A stretch of 64,000 bases of DNA from Locusta migratoria (taxonomy: Eukaryota > Arthropoda > Insecta > Orthoptera > Acrididae), in NCBI GenBank assembly GCA_026315105.1, contig CM048744.1, positions 658,567,676 to 658,631,675 of the forward strand, in the 5' to 3' direction. The notes below the pieces were generated by a model. That model did not search any database, had not been told where the DNA came from, and saw only the letters and a program-made list of their open reading frames with translations. Made by a program: the position numbers and the translations under genes. Below are positions 1 to 13,399 of this stretch, one piece after another (positions within the stretch are counted from its first letter, which is position 1; each line of letters begins with the position of its first letter).

Positions 1-2605
1 CTCGAAGATGCAGCTCAGAACCACTTTATTTTTGTCGATGGCATCATACGATCGAAATAAAAGGGAAACGAGATTTGCCAACGGAAAGCAAATAACCGAT
101 TTGTTATTTAAACCTGAAAATCGGAATCGGAACCACTCCAATCGTAAACTCGTAATTTTAAACAATTTTCGTAACAATTACGATTAAATCGTAATGGTTG
201 GAACCTCTGCAAATGTCCGAAGGAGGACTCGAACGTCCGACGGGGAGCAACCGTGCGGTCCACAACAAAATGATATATTTGTGGCGAATATCGTATCAGA
301 CGAGCTTCCTCTTTTGTGATGCAAGAACATCCTTCAAGTTCGCATACAGGCAGCTAGTGTTAAGTGATATATTAAAATTGTTTGCCGTCGACTAAGTATG
401 ATATGTCAAAGTTAGAGTAATTAGGCAGCTTTTCTATTCACACATAGTTAGGTATGCATTGTGCGAATTAAGGACTACTCGAAGAACCCTGGCACACACG
501 GAATTCATTGAACAATAATATTGTGCGATAGTAAGACGCCGAAAGCGGCACAATATTTACGCTGATCATCTTTTGCTGGTGCAGCTCTTGTATCTTCCGT
601 TCTTGCTGTATCAGATTTCTGTTTACTGTGCTACATTAACAAAAGTTATTTAAAAATCCAGAATCATGTGCATCATGCCTGAGATTAAATCATATAATAA
701 TAAAATAATTTGGAATATTATCTAAAGGAAGACAGGGCAACCAAGTACACAGGAAGAGGGTATTACCATCGAAACAAATGTAAACTTTAGTAACAAATAG
801 TCAGAAGTTGGAAACATTTTTAATGATTAGTTTTTAAATGTTGTAGAGAAAATAGGATCTAAATATTCATTAGAAGTAGCAAGCCAGTTAATGAAAGAGG
901 CCACACAAATCTGACGAGTTTATTCAGCATGCTCATGGGCCCATCTGTACCGCGCAACGTGGTGCGTAGGGATCAAAACTGGACCTCTCCATGAACGTAC
1001 AGCTTGAGTCGGAACACGACGTCCGGTGGCTGCACGAAAGTCATTTCTTCAGCATGGTGGCGTTACTCTCAGGGTTCCACCGAGCTGAAATCTGTGAGTA
1101 GAGGTCATCAGCTGTTGTGGTAGCCTTTGGGAGGCCAGAGCAAGGCTGTTCATCGGCAGTTCCTGCATCTCTGGACTTGCTTCACGTTCGAACAACATCG
1201 CTTTGGTTCACCCCGCGTCATCTGGAACTTCTGCTGATGAGAGTCCCGCCTCACACAATGTAACAATGCGGATACCATCAAACTTCGTAGTTGATGTTCA
1301 CGGCACGTCACAACTAGTCAACACAAGCAGCGTACTTCCTTCCTTGTGTTCTCAGTAGAAGTGATCGGTCGTTTTACCCTCTCTGTCACATTGGTATTAC
1401 TCGGACAGTCAGCCGCGACCGTAAACAAAAGAGAAAAACTAACATACAGACGTTATTCTTTTATGTAAGAAGACAAATAATTTCACAGAATGTAAGACCT
1501 CCTTCACCGAAGCAAACGACTCTGGCGGAGGCGGTTTTACCACATGTAAAGTGGTACGTGAATATATTCCTCTATTTGTTTACGCTTGCGGCCGACTTCC
1601 ACGCTAGTGTGTCCCAGTAATACTGCTATCGCGTGGTTGTTCACATCTTTGTGCGCTTTGAGCGACATGTGTTAATCTAAGGAACGGTGTTCTTGATGCA
1701 AAATACACCTCCAACACTAATATTGGTCTGACGAATTCACGCATACTGAAAGGCTGCACCCCACAACAGAAGTAATAGAGTGACTACAGACTACGTGGAA
1801 CGCGAGTATATGCTGCTTTAAAGTACTGCCGAATTGAGGATGTGTCGAAAAGGAGTTGTTTTAGTTTTGACGTGTCGTAACAAATGACAGGGAACTGTAT
1901 ATCTATATATCTACAGTTCGAGATTTATCGTATTAGAATATTAAAGGAATGAGTGTTATAAATTGCATTATGGAAGTTGAGAGAGTCGTCCGTTCTGGAG
2001 GTCGATTTTACAATTATCTAAACTTAATAAATGCTATTTTGTGCCCACCTGCTTTTTATTATTTTATTTTCACCTTGTTATTTTCTAAAAGATTAGCTAT
2101 GAAAAAAGAACGTATGATCGACTTACTCGATGAGTTTACCTCTACAGGAGATTCAACCCCCAGCCCCCAATGATCGTCGATCGACTAATTTTTAAGTTAA
2201 TTTTGAAGAAATGGAAATACTTTAAGTTAATGTGAAAAAATGAATGATTCGGAGAGGCAAGTTGCATAAATTCAGTAAAAGTAGTCAAGTCCTGGTGATT
2301 TTAGGCATCAGTAGCCAATTATCCTGCCAGAATAGTTCAGAAACACACAGTGTTTCAGGTGGAATAGTAGTGGAAGTGTAGAAGAATTGCAATAAAATGC
2401 GATATGAAATAAATCCAATTTCTTAAAACTACCTGACACTGCAGATTCTGGAGGCGATATGATAGTTTCATATTCTTCAAAAATGAAACGCCAAGATCGC
2501 GAATTAATAATTTATTTAATGACTACCGGTATCGGAGGACTGTGCCACCATTAACTGGTCATATACATTTTATAAGCTGGTTATCTTATTTAAAAAATGG
2601 AGTGT
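1..2605. other. Unassigned sequence, no gene seen
   Basis: I see no supported gene here. Short open frames such as 198-395 and 1949-2173 show no recognisable domain. The stretch is AT-rich except for about 900-1400. The only repeat I can place is a decayed antisense tRNA-SINE piece at 211-263. Confidence 0.5.
211..263 (-). mobile_element. Decayed tRNA-region fragment of SINE-B
   Basis: Read on the minus strand, this matches the B-box part of SINE-B: ATGTCCGAAGGAGGACTCG, then GAGCAACCGTGCGGTCC. Neither the head nor the 3' tail can be followed, and no TSD is visible. Confidence 0.5.
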
Positions 2606-2950
2606 TGTTGTTATGGTCTTCAGTCCGGAGACTGGTTTGATGCAGCTCTCCACCCTACTCTATCCTGAGCAAGCCTCTTCATCTCCTCATAAGAACGGCA
2701 ACCCACATCCACTTGAATCTGCTTACTATACGCGTCTCTTGGTCTCCCTCTGCGATTTTTCCCCCACACACTTCCCTCCAATGCTAAATTTACGATTCCT
2801 CGATGTCTAAGAATGTGTCCTACCAAGCGATCCCTTCTTTTAGCCAGGGTATGCCAAAAATTCCTTTTCTCACCAATTCTGTTCAGTACTTCTTCATTGG
2901 TTATGCGATCTACCCACCTAATCTTCAGCATTCTTCTGTAACACCAGATT
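2606..2950 (-). pseudogene. RTE-clade LINE, 3' end with reverse transcriptase C-terminus
   Basis: This is a 5'-truncated non-LTR retrotransposon of the BovB-like RTE type. The minus frame carries the C-terminal signature WCYRRMLKIRWVD, TNEEVLNRIGEKRNFWHT and RRGRPRDAYSKQIQVDVG, and ends in NQSPD. This matches the copy at 24690-25978 almost residue for residue. The catalytic reverse-transcriptase domain is absent, so it is a dead-on-arrival insertion. The stop lies a few bases from the 3' terminus, which ends in a short CAA-type tail (GTTGTTGTTATGG on the plus strand), as RTE elements usually do. The frame is intact, so the copy is fairly young. Confidence 0.85.
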
Positions 2951-3498
2951 AAATAATAAGTGCAACAATACACTTAGTTATCATATAAAAGTACATAAGT
3001 TAAAACATGACACCTTACAAGATATTTATTGATGTGATTAATACAACGCCAAATTTAGAATAATAATTACCCTTTGTAAAAGGTATTTAATCTTTGATTT
3101 TTCAACTTAACCATATTTCTTGGTTGCCATGTTCTACATAATATGATTCAACAGAATGAATACCACGATCATTCTTTCCTCAGCGTCTTTAATCCATATT
3201 TACACATTAATATTACGTGGAACGAGAGTAGCGCCCCCTGCGCAGAAGGCGCCAAACCGACCCTGTCAACGCACAGTCTAACACTAACGTTGGGAGTGAT
3301 GCTAACGCATAAGAGGCTGCACTGAACAGGAGAATACAAATGGATAACTTGCTATTTTTAATGCTTTATTCTCATATTTTCCAGTCACTAAAAGTAGTAG
3401 TGAAATTTCGAGGCGGATAGGAATAACCAATTAAAGTAAAAATCCATCTCCTGTTAATATTAGCCTATAGTAATAAAATGTCATTGCAGTGCAATACA
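2951..3498. other. Unassigned AT-rich sequence
   Basis: No gene or repeat was recognised. The 60-residue open frame at 3143-3325 has no recognisable motif. Confidence 0.4.
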
Positions 3499-3500
3499 TA

Positions 3501-4768
3501 GACGAGGGTTCAGACTTAAATAGTGGGAACTATGTATTCACGACCGATACCAAAGCGTTACATGTTTGCACCTGTTACTGTCCTCCAGAGTAGTCACCAG
3601 CGTTGTGTAGAACCCGTTTCCAGCGACGTGGAAGGCGTTTTAAACCGTTACCAGAGCCTGTTCTGTTGATGGTGCGAATGGAGCGGTCTACTGACTCGGT
3701 TCTGAAGCGAATGCTACGAAGTGGTTCCTTCATCTGCGGAATCAACTCAGTCACGAGGAATTAAGTCCGGGGAGTTTGGTGGATGGTACAGTACCTCACA
3801 TTCTCATCGATCGAACAGAGCAGCCATAGCTGGCGATGTACGCGCCCGCGCATTGTCGTGCAAATAGGTGGGTGGGTTGCGCACAAAGTATTGGTACTTC
3901 TTTCGCAAAAATGGTCGCAGGTGAGGCTCCAAAAACAAACAGTAATACTGTGCATTGACGGTGTGCCGTGTAGGAACGTAATGCGCTAGGACAACACTAT
4001 CACATTCGTACACGAGAATCGCCATAAGTTTCACCACACTGGGGCTGTGACATAGTTTCGATTGTCGAGGTGGTCCATAATGACGCCATGCATTGGATTG
4101 GCGTTTCAGTTTTGGCTCGTACGATGTGGCCCATGTTTTCGAGTTACGATACGGCATAAGAAAGCGTCTCCTTCGAGCTCATAGCGCTCCAAGTGCGTCT
4201 GAGCAGCGTCGTAACGCCATTTATGCATATCCGTCAATTCATGCGGAATCCATCGTGATGAAATTTTTCGCATGTCCAGGTGTTCTTTCAGAATGCGAAG
4301 CACACTCGTATGCGCTAATCCGGTCTGGCATCGATCACTGTCCACAAACGCGGCAACAGTACGCACTTCTTCTTCAGAGACGCTAGGACGACCTGCCCGA
4401 TGAATGTCTGCTACAGTTTGGCGACCTTCCTTGAAGGCTTTTACCCAACGTGCCACTATTCTGTACCGAAATGCCGATTCCCGCACGCCTCCTGAAGACC
4501 TTGATGACATTGCCGTGTTGTACGACTTCTGGCATAAACAGTCCTGATCCAGCACTGTTGTTCCTGTATCGAAAACATAGTGACACCGTTACGTTAGCCC
4601 GCTCGCTCACAAGTGACTGTGTTTCCCTCGATTGTGCACACCCCGGTGACGTGGGACGGGAGAGTCCATTTGTTCTCAGGTAAGGCAGGTATGGCAACAA
4701 CGTGTGCTATCAGCGACAATATTAGATACAATTGCATAGTGTTAACAGCAATTAAGTTTCAAACCTCT
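3501..4768 (-). mobile_element. Mariner (DD34D) transposon relic
   Basis: The length of about 1.27 kb fits a mariner. The left end starts after a TA at 3499-3500 with GACGAGGGTTCAGACTTAAA. A decayed inverse of this (ATTAAGTTTCAAACCTC) lies near 4750-4767, so the right boundary is approximate. The interior encodes a broken transposase on the minus strand (described separately). The copy carries frameshifts and stops and cannot move itself. Confidence 0.8.
3560..4555 (-). pseudogene. Mariner transposase pseudogene
   Basis: The N-terminal frame (4555 to 4106) has the mariner helix-turn-helix linker: WVKAFKEGRQTVADIHRAGR, then LRILKEHLDMRKISSRWIPH and RYDAAQTHLERYE. The reading then shifts to the 4157-3804 frame, with YEPKLKRQSNAWRHYGPPR, VNAQYYCLFLEPHLRP and YLHDNARAR. 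That frame stops after ALFDR, where a conserved Trp codon has become TGA. Beyond the stop, YHPPNSPDLIPRD is still legible. The spacing from the HDN aspartate to the last aspartate is 34 residues, the DD34D signature of true mariners. There is at least one frameshift plus several stops. Related elements move by cut and paste at TA. Confidence 0.85.
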
Positions 4769-5860
4769 TCGTGCACAGACATTACTTCACAGTAGCAGCG
4801 TCGTACCTTTATAGTAGAAAACGGTTTAAAGCAAGAAATGAGTTGTAGCCAGACGTGTTTAAGTGCAGGATGAAAAATGATTGTGTTAATTTCTACAAGC
4901 TTTGCACTGTCTAAATAAGACTTCGTATGGTGCATGGCGTCTTACTCCAGACATGACTCCGCTTCACCGATCACCAAGAAATTTATCAAAGGAGATGAGA
5001 CGGGCAGAGAGCGGGAGAGCTATTGACAAAGAGGGGGATGTGTGTGGGGGGAGGAAGAGAAGAGGAGGTGATAGATTAGGGAGGAGTATATGGACTGACA
5101 GAGCATTAGAGTATCAGCTAGCTATACAGAGAGGCCAAAGAGGACACAGAGGAACCTAAGAAACAGGCGCAGAGATTGATGGGCAGAGAGTTTAGTTAGG
5201 AGAAGGTGTACAGCATGTACACACAATTCCCAAAGCAACTGCGAGGCATTTCCCGGTTTGCTGCATCCAAATATATTCGAACTTGTCTTTGTCAGTAGGA
5301 CCTGCAGAGACGATATACCTACATAGCACAAATGAGGTCGACTATGTAAACTGAACAGAGGTTTTTTTTATTATGGGCACCGCTGTTTGCGCCATCACGA
5401 CACATACCCAGAATGCACCTGATTCCTACAACTGCCGATAACCAGAAGTGGGAAACACGTCAAGTATGAGAGCAGGGGCGTAAAACAAATAAAATTCCTA
5501 TGAAATTTCGTCGATTGTTCCGAAATGTGCATTCATTTCACAGCAACTTATCGAGAGATGGTTGATATTGGCAAAACACTGAAACAGTGGATATAGTACA
5601 AGTTATGGGTTACGGGAGTACCATACAAGTGATTTTTTTTCTCTTGGTGATAGAGACGAGTTACTACACGTCACATTACATGTCTAAGGAGAAAGAATAC
5701 TTAAGTTATCTTTAAAAAATTCTGAATACGAGGTAATAGAAGGCAGTATATCGTACGGTAATGTTTATGGTCTCGGTATGGAAAAATGTAGGACGAAATA
5801 CCAAATTCAGGTGGACTTAGATGTGCACTATAAAACTTAACCATGGACAATACGGTCTCC
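4769..5860. other. Unassigned sequence with GA-rich patch
   Basis: No gene was recognised. A purine-rich stretch at about 4980-5180 creates a spurious open frame (4902-5159) of low-complexity sequence. The rest is AT-rich without a repeat I can name. Confidence 0.4.
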
Positions 5861-5872
5861 ACCAGTATGTAA

Positions 5873-6057
5873 GCCGCGGTGGAGTAGCCGAGCGGTCTAA
5901 AGCGTCTCGCTGCGGAGCGCGCTGTTGCTCGCCGTGGAGGTTCGACTCCTCCCTGGTGCATGGGTGTGTGTGTTGTCCTTAGGTTAGTTTACCTAGGTTT
6001 AAATAGTTTGTAAGCTATGGACTGATGACCAGTTTGGTCCTATAGAATTACAAACAA
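5873..6057 (+). mobile_element. SINE-B, full length
   Basis: Complete copy with the head GCCGCGGTGGAGTAGCCGAG (A box), a B box at GAGGTTCGACTCC, the middle domain GTCCTTAGGTTAGTTTACC and the 3' stem-loop. The 12-bp TSD ACCAGTATGTAA is exact at 5861-5872 and 6058-6069. SINE-B is non-coding and tRNA-derived. The A and B boxes imply pol III transcription, and mobilisation would need a LINE reverse transcriptase. Confidence 0.92.
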
Positions 6058-6069
6058 ACCAGTATGTAA

Positions 6070-6827
6070 ACTGTTGAGCATACTTCTTCTACCTAAATAT
6101 CGTAGGAAATTGGGTTCTCAAAACTAAGATATATACATGGTGGCACATGTGTGCCCTCAGTGACGTAATACAACCATCACGGTTCCGTTCAAATGTCGTT
6201 GTCAGAACTGCACGGCCATGCAGCTCTGGGCGAAGTGCACTTACAAAACCAACAGGAGGTAGCCATAGTGTGCGACACTTTGTACGATGAACACGATTTT
6301 TTTAGTAAATTCCATGCATTAGCAGTGAAACATTTCGAAAAAATTGCCTCCCATACAGTAATATCTAACTATGCATATCAAAATCTACTCTTTTTTTAAA
6401 AATAAAATCTTAGAGCTCATGAAAAGAATTACTCCAAAAAGCACATGACCTATAGTCGTTAAGACGTGATTAAAGTTTGTTTATTGGGTATAGATACAAA
6501 ATCTTAGAATACTTTTTACGAAATTTTTCACTGCTAAAACACAGAACTGTAAATACACAGTGTAAATGATAAAATGTTTGAGACAGTAGCGCCAGCTGAA
6601 GATAGTTTTTGTAAGCGCACGCTGCTGAAACCTGCACAGCGGTTCAGTTCCGACAGTGGCGTTTGAACGGTCGTCATACCTCACCGGAGTGTACACTTTT
6701 GCCTCCATGCATGTTTTCATTTTTCTCGTAGTTTTGACAACCCAATGCATTACGCTATGGATGTGGAGTAAGGATGCTCAACTAGTCTGCATATGCATAT
6801 AGAAGTTGTGAAGGTATGTCGAAACCG

Positions 6828-6895
<68 letters not shown>

Positions 6896-7990
6896 TGCAA
6901 ATTTCCGTTTAAAATAAACAGACCGCTCGCGGTGCACAAACATTTGTGACCTATACAAACAACCAGATATATCGGCCCCAAAAAATATTCTATCTTCGTA
7001 TTCAATGCAATCAAGTTGGCAGTGTTGTGTCTGAACGTGGACTGCGAAGGGAAATTGAAAAATAAGTAGCCGTCCTCTGTTAGTGTGCTGTCGCTGTTCT
7101 TGAGTCGTTTTAAATGTCATACATCAAGTCCCAGAAAGATTCATCTAACGTCTGGCAAATGGGTAAAGTTAGGAACACTGAGTGCGTGTGAACTCACGCA
7201 AAGGAACTAAATCGTCACGTTGGCGCCAGTTGTCAGCTGCCAGTGCAGCCTCTACCTCCTTCAGTCCTTCGCTCGCTCATTACCCAATGTGCGCCCAGTA
7301 GAAACGGCGATAACACAGCGGCGAAAGGCGTTCTGCCCTCTCCGTTTCAAATGGCGCAGTTCACTTACAAACCTTCTGCGAGAGTTTGACTGTGCACCTC
7401 TTACAGCTCAAACCACTCGGCTGTTCTAGGCTGCTCTTGCTTACGTCGCGGGAAATCGACGGTGCGTCCCCATCTATTGTTCAAGACGCAGGGCGCACGC
7501 AGCATAATTTTGTATGTCGTCCCCAGAAGTCTTCCAACTGTTGGTTTATGAAAGAAAGTTTCCAACGCCGAAAGCCACTACAGTTTCTTTACTAGTCTTA
7601 GAAGACTGGCTCTGACAGACTTCCTGTAATCATCGCATTTTCATAACATTTATGTTAAACCAGCGTCGCCCGGCTACTTACTTACTTGCACTCTTAAGTT
7701 AGTCCATCTCTCCTTCGCTTTTCGTCTCTCCTTGGCCGCCGCCTCTTCTCTCTGTTCACCTCCCTTCTCCCCGTATCCTCCTCCGCCTGACAGTGATATT
7801 ACTCTTAAGGCTAATTTCATCAGTATCGGAATAAAACTGTAAGTTTTGTCGAAGTTCGAGGTACCATGCACCATACAAAATTTTACGTAGGAAGCGACTT
7901 ACTTCTTGTTTGGAAGATCAATTGAACAAACTTTCATCGCAATCGGATGAACCGCACCGCAACGTATAAAATACGAACAAATACACAAAG
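6070..7990. other. Unassigned sequence with (TA)n microsatellite
   Basis: No gene was recognised. A (TA)n array of about 60 bp occupies 6830-6890 and explains the tyrosine/isoleucine-repeat frames around it. Small frames at 6481-6750 and 7220-7595 carry no domain I recognise. Confidence 0.4.
6830..6890. repeat. (TA)n microsatellite
   Basis: Uninterrupted TA dinucleotides, about 30 units. Confidence 0.95.
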
Positions 7991-7994
7991 AGAC

Positions 7995-8300
7995 ATGTTG
8001 TGGTCTTCAGTCCAAAGTCTGGCTAGACGCAGCTCTCCACGCTACCCTATCCTCTGTAAGCCTATTAGTCTCTGAATAATAACGACGACCTACATCCTTT
8101 TGATCCCCGCTTACTGTATTCTTTCTGTCGATCTCCCTCTACGATTTTTACCTCACACATGCTAAAATCACAATACCCTGATGTCTCGGAATATGTCCCA
8201 CCAATCGATCCATTCTCTTACGTATGCCAGAAATTTCTCTTCTCTCCGCTTATGTATACTACCTCATCATTAGTTGTGCGATCTACCATCTTATCGACAA
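7995..8300 (-). pseudogene. RTE LINE, decayed 3' end
   Basis: Minus-strand remnant of the same RTE C-terminal region and terminus as at 2606-2950. On the plus strand it starts GTTGTGGTCTTCAGTCCAAA, and the order of conserved blocks is retained (for example AATATGTCCCACCAATCGATC), but indels destroy the frame. It is more diverged than the 2.6-kb copy. Confidence 0.8.
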
Positions 8301-8558
8301 AATTTGTCTGTAATATCATACATCAAAAGCTTTTATCATCTTTATCGTCAACGTTTCACCTACGTACGCAGTATATTGTAAACTGTCATGTTCTCAACTT
8401 GTGTATTTTTTATATAATGACTAAGTGCAATGTTGCACTTGTTATTTTATTCCAATTTTTTAACAAGATGACCAGCTTATAACACATATGTGACGAGATG
8501 ATAGTGACACAGTGCACCGAAACCGGTTGTCATTTAATAAACTATTAAAGTGCGATCT
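8301..8558. other. Possible MITE tail
   Basis: AT-rich. The phrase GCACCGAAACCGGTTGTCA at about 8515 resembles the ends of common arthropod inverted-repeat elements (compare 54300-54345), but no boundary is clear. Confidence 0.3.
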
Positions 8559-8559
8559 T

Positions 8560-9690
8560 GGCTTTTCATTTTGAAAGCTATGAAGACGTAATGTATTGCC
8601 TCAAGTATTCCAACATTTCTCCCAAATGCAAACTGATCATCCCCAAGGTCAGATTCTACCAAGTTTTTCATTCGTCTGTAAATAATACGTGTTAGAATTT
8701 CGCTACCGTGACTTATTAAATTGATACTTTTGTAATTTTCACACTCGTCTGCAGTTACTTTCTTTGGAATTGGAATTATTATATTCTTTTTGATGTTCGA
8801 AAGTATTTCCTCTGTCTCATACATCTTGCGTACCGGGTGGAACAGTTTCTTGACTTGCTTTCCCAACGATATCAGAGCTCAGAGGGAATATCTTCATTCC
8901 TCGGTTCTTGTTTCGACTCAGTGCTCTCAGTGCTCTGTCAAATTCTTCTCGCAGTAACTCCCATCTAATCTTCATTTAGTTTCTTTCTACAATATTATCT
9001 CGAATTTAATTTCCTCTCTAGAGCCACTCTATATATTCCTTCCAGCATTCATATTGCCCTTCTTATTGTAGTACTGGTTTTCCATCTGATCCTTTGATAT
9101 TCATGCAGCTGCTTTTCTTGCTTCCAAACGTCTCCTTTATTTTCCTGTAGGCGGTAGTTATCTTTTCCCGAGTTATACACTCTCCTACGGACTTGCATTT
9201 GTTCAAATGTTCAAATGTTTGTAAATCTATCGGACCAAACTGTGTGGTCATCAGTCCGTAGCTTACAAACTACTTAAACTAGGCATACTAACCTAAGGAC
9301 AAACACACACACCCATGCCCCAGGGAGGACTCGAACCTCCACGGCGAGCAACCGCGCGCTCCGCAGCGAGACTCTTTCGACCGCTCGGCTACTCCACCGC
9401 GGCACTTGCATTTGTTCGCCAGCCGTTCCAGCTCAGCCAGTCTGCACTTCCTGTCAATCTCATTTTTCAGCTGTCAGTACTATTTTGTCTGTTTCACTTG
9501 CTACATTTTTATATTTTCTTGTTTCATCAATTAAGTTCAGTATCTCCTGTGTTATGCAAAAGTTTCTATTAGGCCTTGTCTCTCTGCGGCCTTCACTACT
9601 TCGTTTTTCAGAGCTACTCATTCTTCTTCTACTGTATTACTTTCTCCCGTTTTGGTCAAACCTTGTGTAATGCTCCCTCTAAAAGCTATG
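8560..9690 (-). pseudogene. RTE LINE, N-terminal RT and upstream linker, split by a SINE
   Basis: The minus frame 8866-8534 encodes the start of the RT domain: VRKMYETEEILSNIKKNI, IPIPKKVTADECENY, KSINLISHGSEILTRIIYRR and NLVESDLGDDQFAFGRN. These align with the copy at 62230-63890. Upstream, 9251-9063 has TREKITTAYRKIKETFG and KKSSCMNIKGSDGKPVLQ, the linker between endonuclease and RT. The homology continues past the SINE at 9205-9403 to about 9690. The catalytic FADD motif lies outside the retained part. The fragment is broken by frameshifts. Confidence 0.78.
9205..9403 (-). mobile_element. SINE-B inserted in RTE LINE
   Basis: Full-length antisense copy with the tRNA head at the right end (GGCTACTCCACCGCGG). 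The perfect 14-bp TSD ACTTGCATTTGTTC is at 9191-9204 and 9404-9417. Removing the SINE plus one TSD copy restores continuity of the LINE, so the SINE is younger than this RTE fragment. Confidence 0.95.
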
Positions 9691-9699
9691 GTTCGTTCA

Positions 9700-11470
<1,771 letters not shown>

Positions 11471-11472
11471 TT

Positions 11473-11559
11473 CCGCGGTCGAGTGACCGAGCGCTCTAAG
11501 GCGCCTTGTTACGCAGCGAGCGGTTGCTCGCCGTCGGAGATTCGAGCCCTCCGTCGGGC

Positions 11560-11604
<45 letters not shown>

Positions 11605-11686
11605 GTTCTTAAGTTACCTTAAGTAGTTTGTAAGTCTAGAAACTGATGAGTAAAGAATTTTGAAGTCCCATAGATTTACAAACACT
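11473..11686 (+). mobile_element. SINE-B variant with expanded (TG)n
   Basis: Head CCGCGGTCGAGTGACCGAG, B box GAGATTCGAGCCC, then a (TG)n run of about 40 bp at 11561-11602 where other copies have a short TGTGTG. The 3' stem has decayed (GAAACT against AGTCCC). An imperfect TSD GACTAGCCT/GACCAGCCT flanks it. Confidence 0.85.
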
Positions 11687-12006
11687 TGTGACCAGCCTGT
11701 AGGTTTCGTTCAGGGTCGACTTTTTTACGTCGGCAGATTTGTACCATAAGGGTATATTACACGAAGCGTATTTGGTCGCTAGTCGCTGGCGTCTGTTGTC
11801 GCTCGGCGTATGGGCGAATAGCGAATGAATACGCTGACGCAATGACACGCAGCTACTTCGGACGTTAGCGTTTTCGTGAAAACAATTGAAACGTGACGTA
11901 GCATATGATACATTGTTTTGGAGGTTAGGTGATACCAGACAGTTCTGTTTCTCACCAAACAACATATGAAGTGGAATTGTAATCAATTTTCTGGAAATTT
12001 ATCAAA

Positions 12007-12202
12007 TGTTCAAATGTTTGTAGAGCTTATGGAACTCAACTACGGGAACATCAGTCTCTAAACTTACAAACTACTTATGAACTAGCTAATACTAAGAACG
12101 GCACAAATATCCATGCCCGAGAGGTGGATTCGAACCCCCGACCGTATTGGCCGTGCAGACCGTGACTGGCGCGCCGACGACCGCTTGGCCACCGCGGTCG
12201 GC
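12007..12202 (-). mobile_element. SINE-A, full length
   Basis: Antisense copy ending at the right in the head (CTTGGCCACCGCGGTCGGC). Exact 14-bp TSD GGAAATTTATCAAA at 11993-12006 and 12203-12216. Confidence 0.93.
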
Positions 12203-12359
12203 GGAAATTTATCAAAGTTTTCCAGTGTTATAGGGCATTAAAATGATTTAAAATACTAAACTTAAAGACACTCGATTTAACTAACTGTTTGACGAATGAC
12301 GAAGAATGAAGAACTCTTGGGGATATGGATACCAAACAACTGAAAACATAAATCAAAAC

Positions 12360-12605
12360 TTATGAATAAAGGACAGTCTAGAGTGCAATAATTTATTTCA
12401 TTCAACTAGTTTCAGTCTTATTTAGACCATATTCAGGAATTTTGACTCCATCGATGTTGTGGAGCTGGCAGGTAACTGGGAGCCTTCCATTGCGTCACAG
12501 CTCGACAACATCGATGGAGTCAAAATTCCTGAAGATAGTCTAAATAAGACTGAAACTAGTTTAATGAAATAAATTATTGCACTCTAGACTGTTCTTTATT
12601 CATAA
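12360..12605. repeat. Foldback repeat, 101-bp arms
   Basis: Arms 12360-12460 and 12505-12605 are near-perfect inverse copies around a 44-bp loop. Each carries AGTCTAGAGTGCAATAATTT-type sequence. It is non-coding and probably a MITE or foldback element; no TSD was resolved. Confidence 0.88.
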
Positions 12606-12684
12606 ATTTAAATAAGAGTGCTGTTTACCCAAACTTAGTGAAACGAAAATGTTTCCAAAAATATGTCATAAATCAAAACAATAA

Positions 12685-13160
12685 AACATCTACATCTATA
12701 TAGATACTCTGCAAATCACATTTAAGTGCCTGGCAGAGGGTTCATTAACCACTTTCATAACTTTTCTCTACCGTTCCATTCTCTAATAGCGCGCGGGAAG
12801 AAAGAACACCTAAATCGTTCCGTTTTCGATCTGATTTCTCTTATTTTATTGGGGTGGTCATGTCTCCCTAAGTAGGTGGGTGCTAGCAAAATATTTTCAC
12901 ATTCAGAGCTAAAAGTCGGTGATTGAAACTTCGCAAACAGATCACGTCCCAATGAATAACGTATTTCTTTTAATGATTTCCACCCCAATTCGTGCCAACA
13001 TTTCCGTGACGCTTTCCCCCCTCCGTAACGTGATAAAACAAAACGAGCTGCCCTTCTCTGAACATTCTCAATATCTTCCGTCAGTCCCACTTGGTGAGGC
13101 TCCCACAAGGGGCAACAGTACTCGAGGAGAGTACTTCATTATATTTCTGTAGGCAGAAGG
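12685..13160 (-). pseudogene. CR1-like LINE, 3' end
   Basis: The minus frame 13108-12755 encodes the C-terminal part of a CR1-group reverse-transcriptase protein: EPHQVGLTEDIENVQRRAAR, FVLSRYGGGKASRKCWHELG, LLAPTYLGRHDHPNKIREIR, RAIREWNGR. It aligns with the copy at 19440-20670. It is followed by the short 3' UTR CCTCTGCCAGGCACTTAAAT (reverse sense) and an AGATGTAGATGTTT tail. It is 5'-truncated with no catalytic domain, but the retained frame is open, so it is a relatively recent copy. Confidence 0.85.
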
Positions 13161-13269
13161 ATCTCCACACGATAACTCTCTCAAAAGATTTGCAGAAACA
13201 CTATATTTATCTCTCCTCACAATCCACCTTCTCATCTATTTTCTTTTATTTTCACACACAGGCATAGAG

Positions 13270-13273
<4 letters not shown>

Positions 13274-13353
<80 letters not shown>

Positions 13354-13356
13354 TGT
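13274..13356. repeat. (CT)n microsatellite
   Basis: About 80 bp of CT repeats with a few interruptions, followed at 13376-13400 by CA/CAA-rich sequence. The Arg/Glu-repeat frame on the minus strand is an artefact. Confidence 0.95.
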
Positions 13357-13399
13357 TTCTCTATCTCATTGTTTAACACACACACACACAAACAACAAC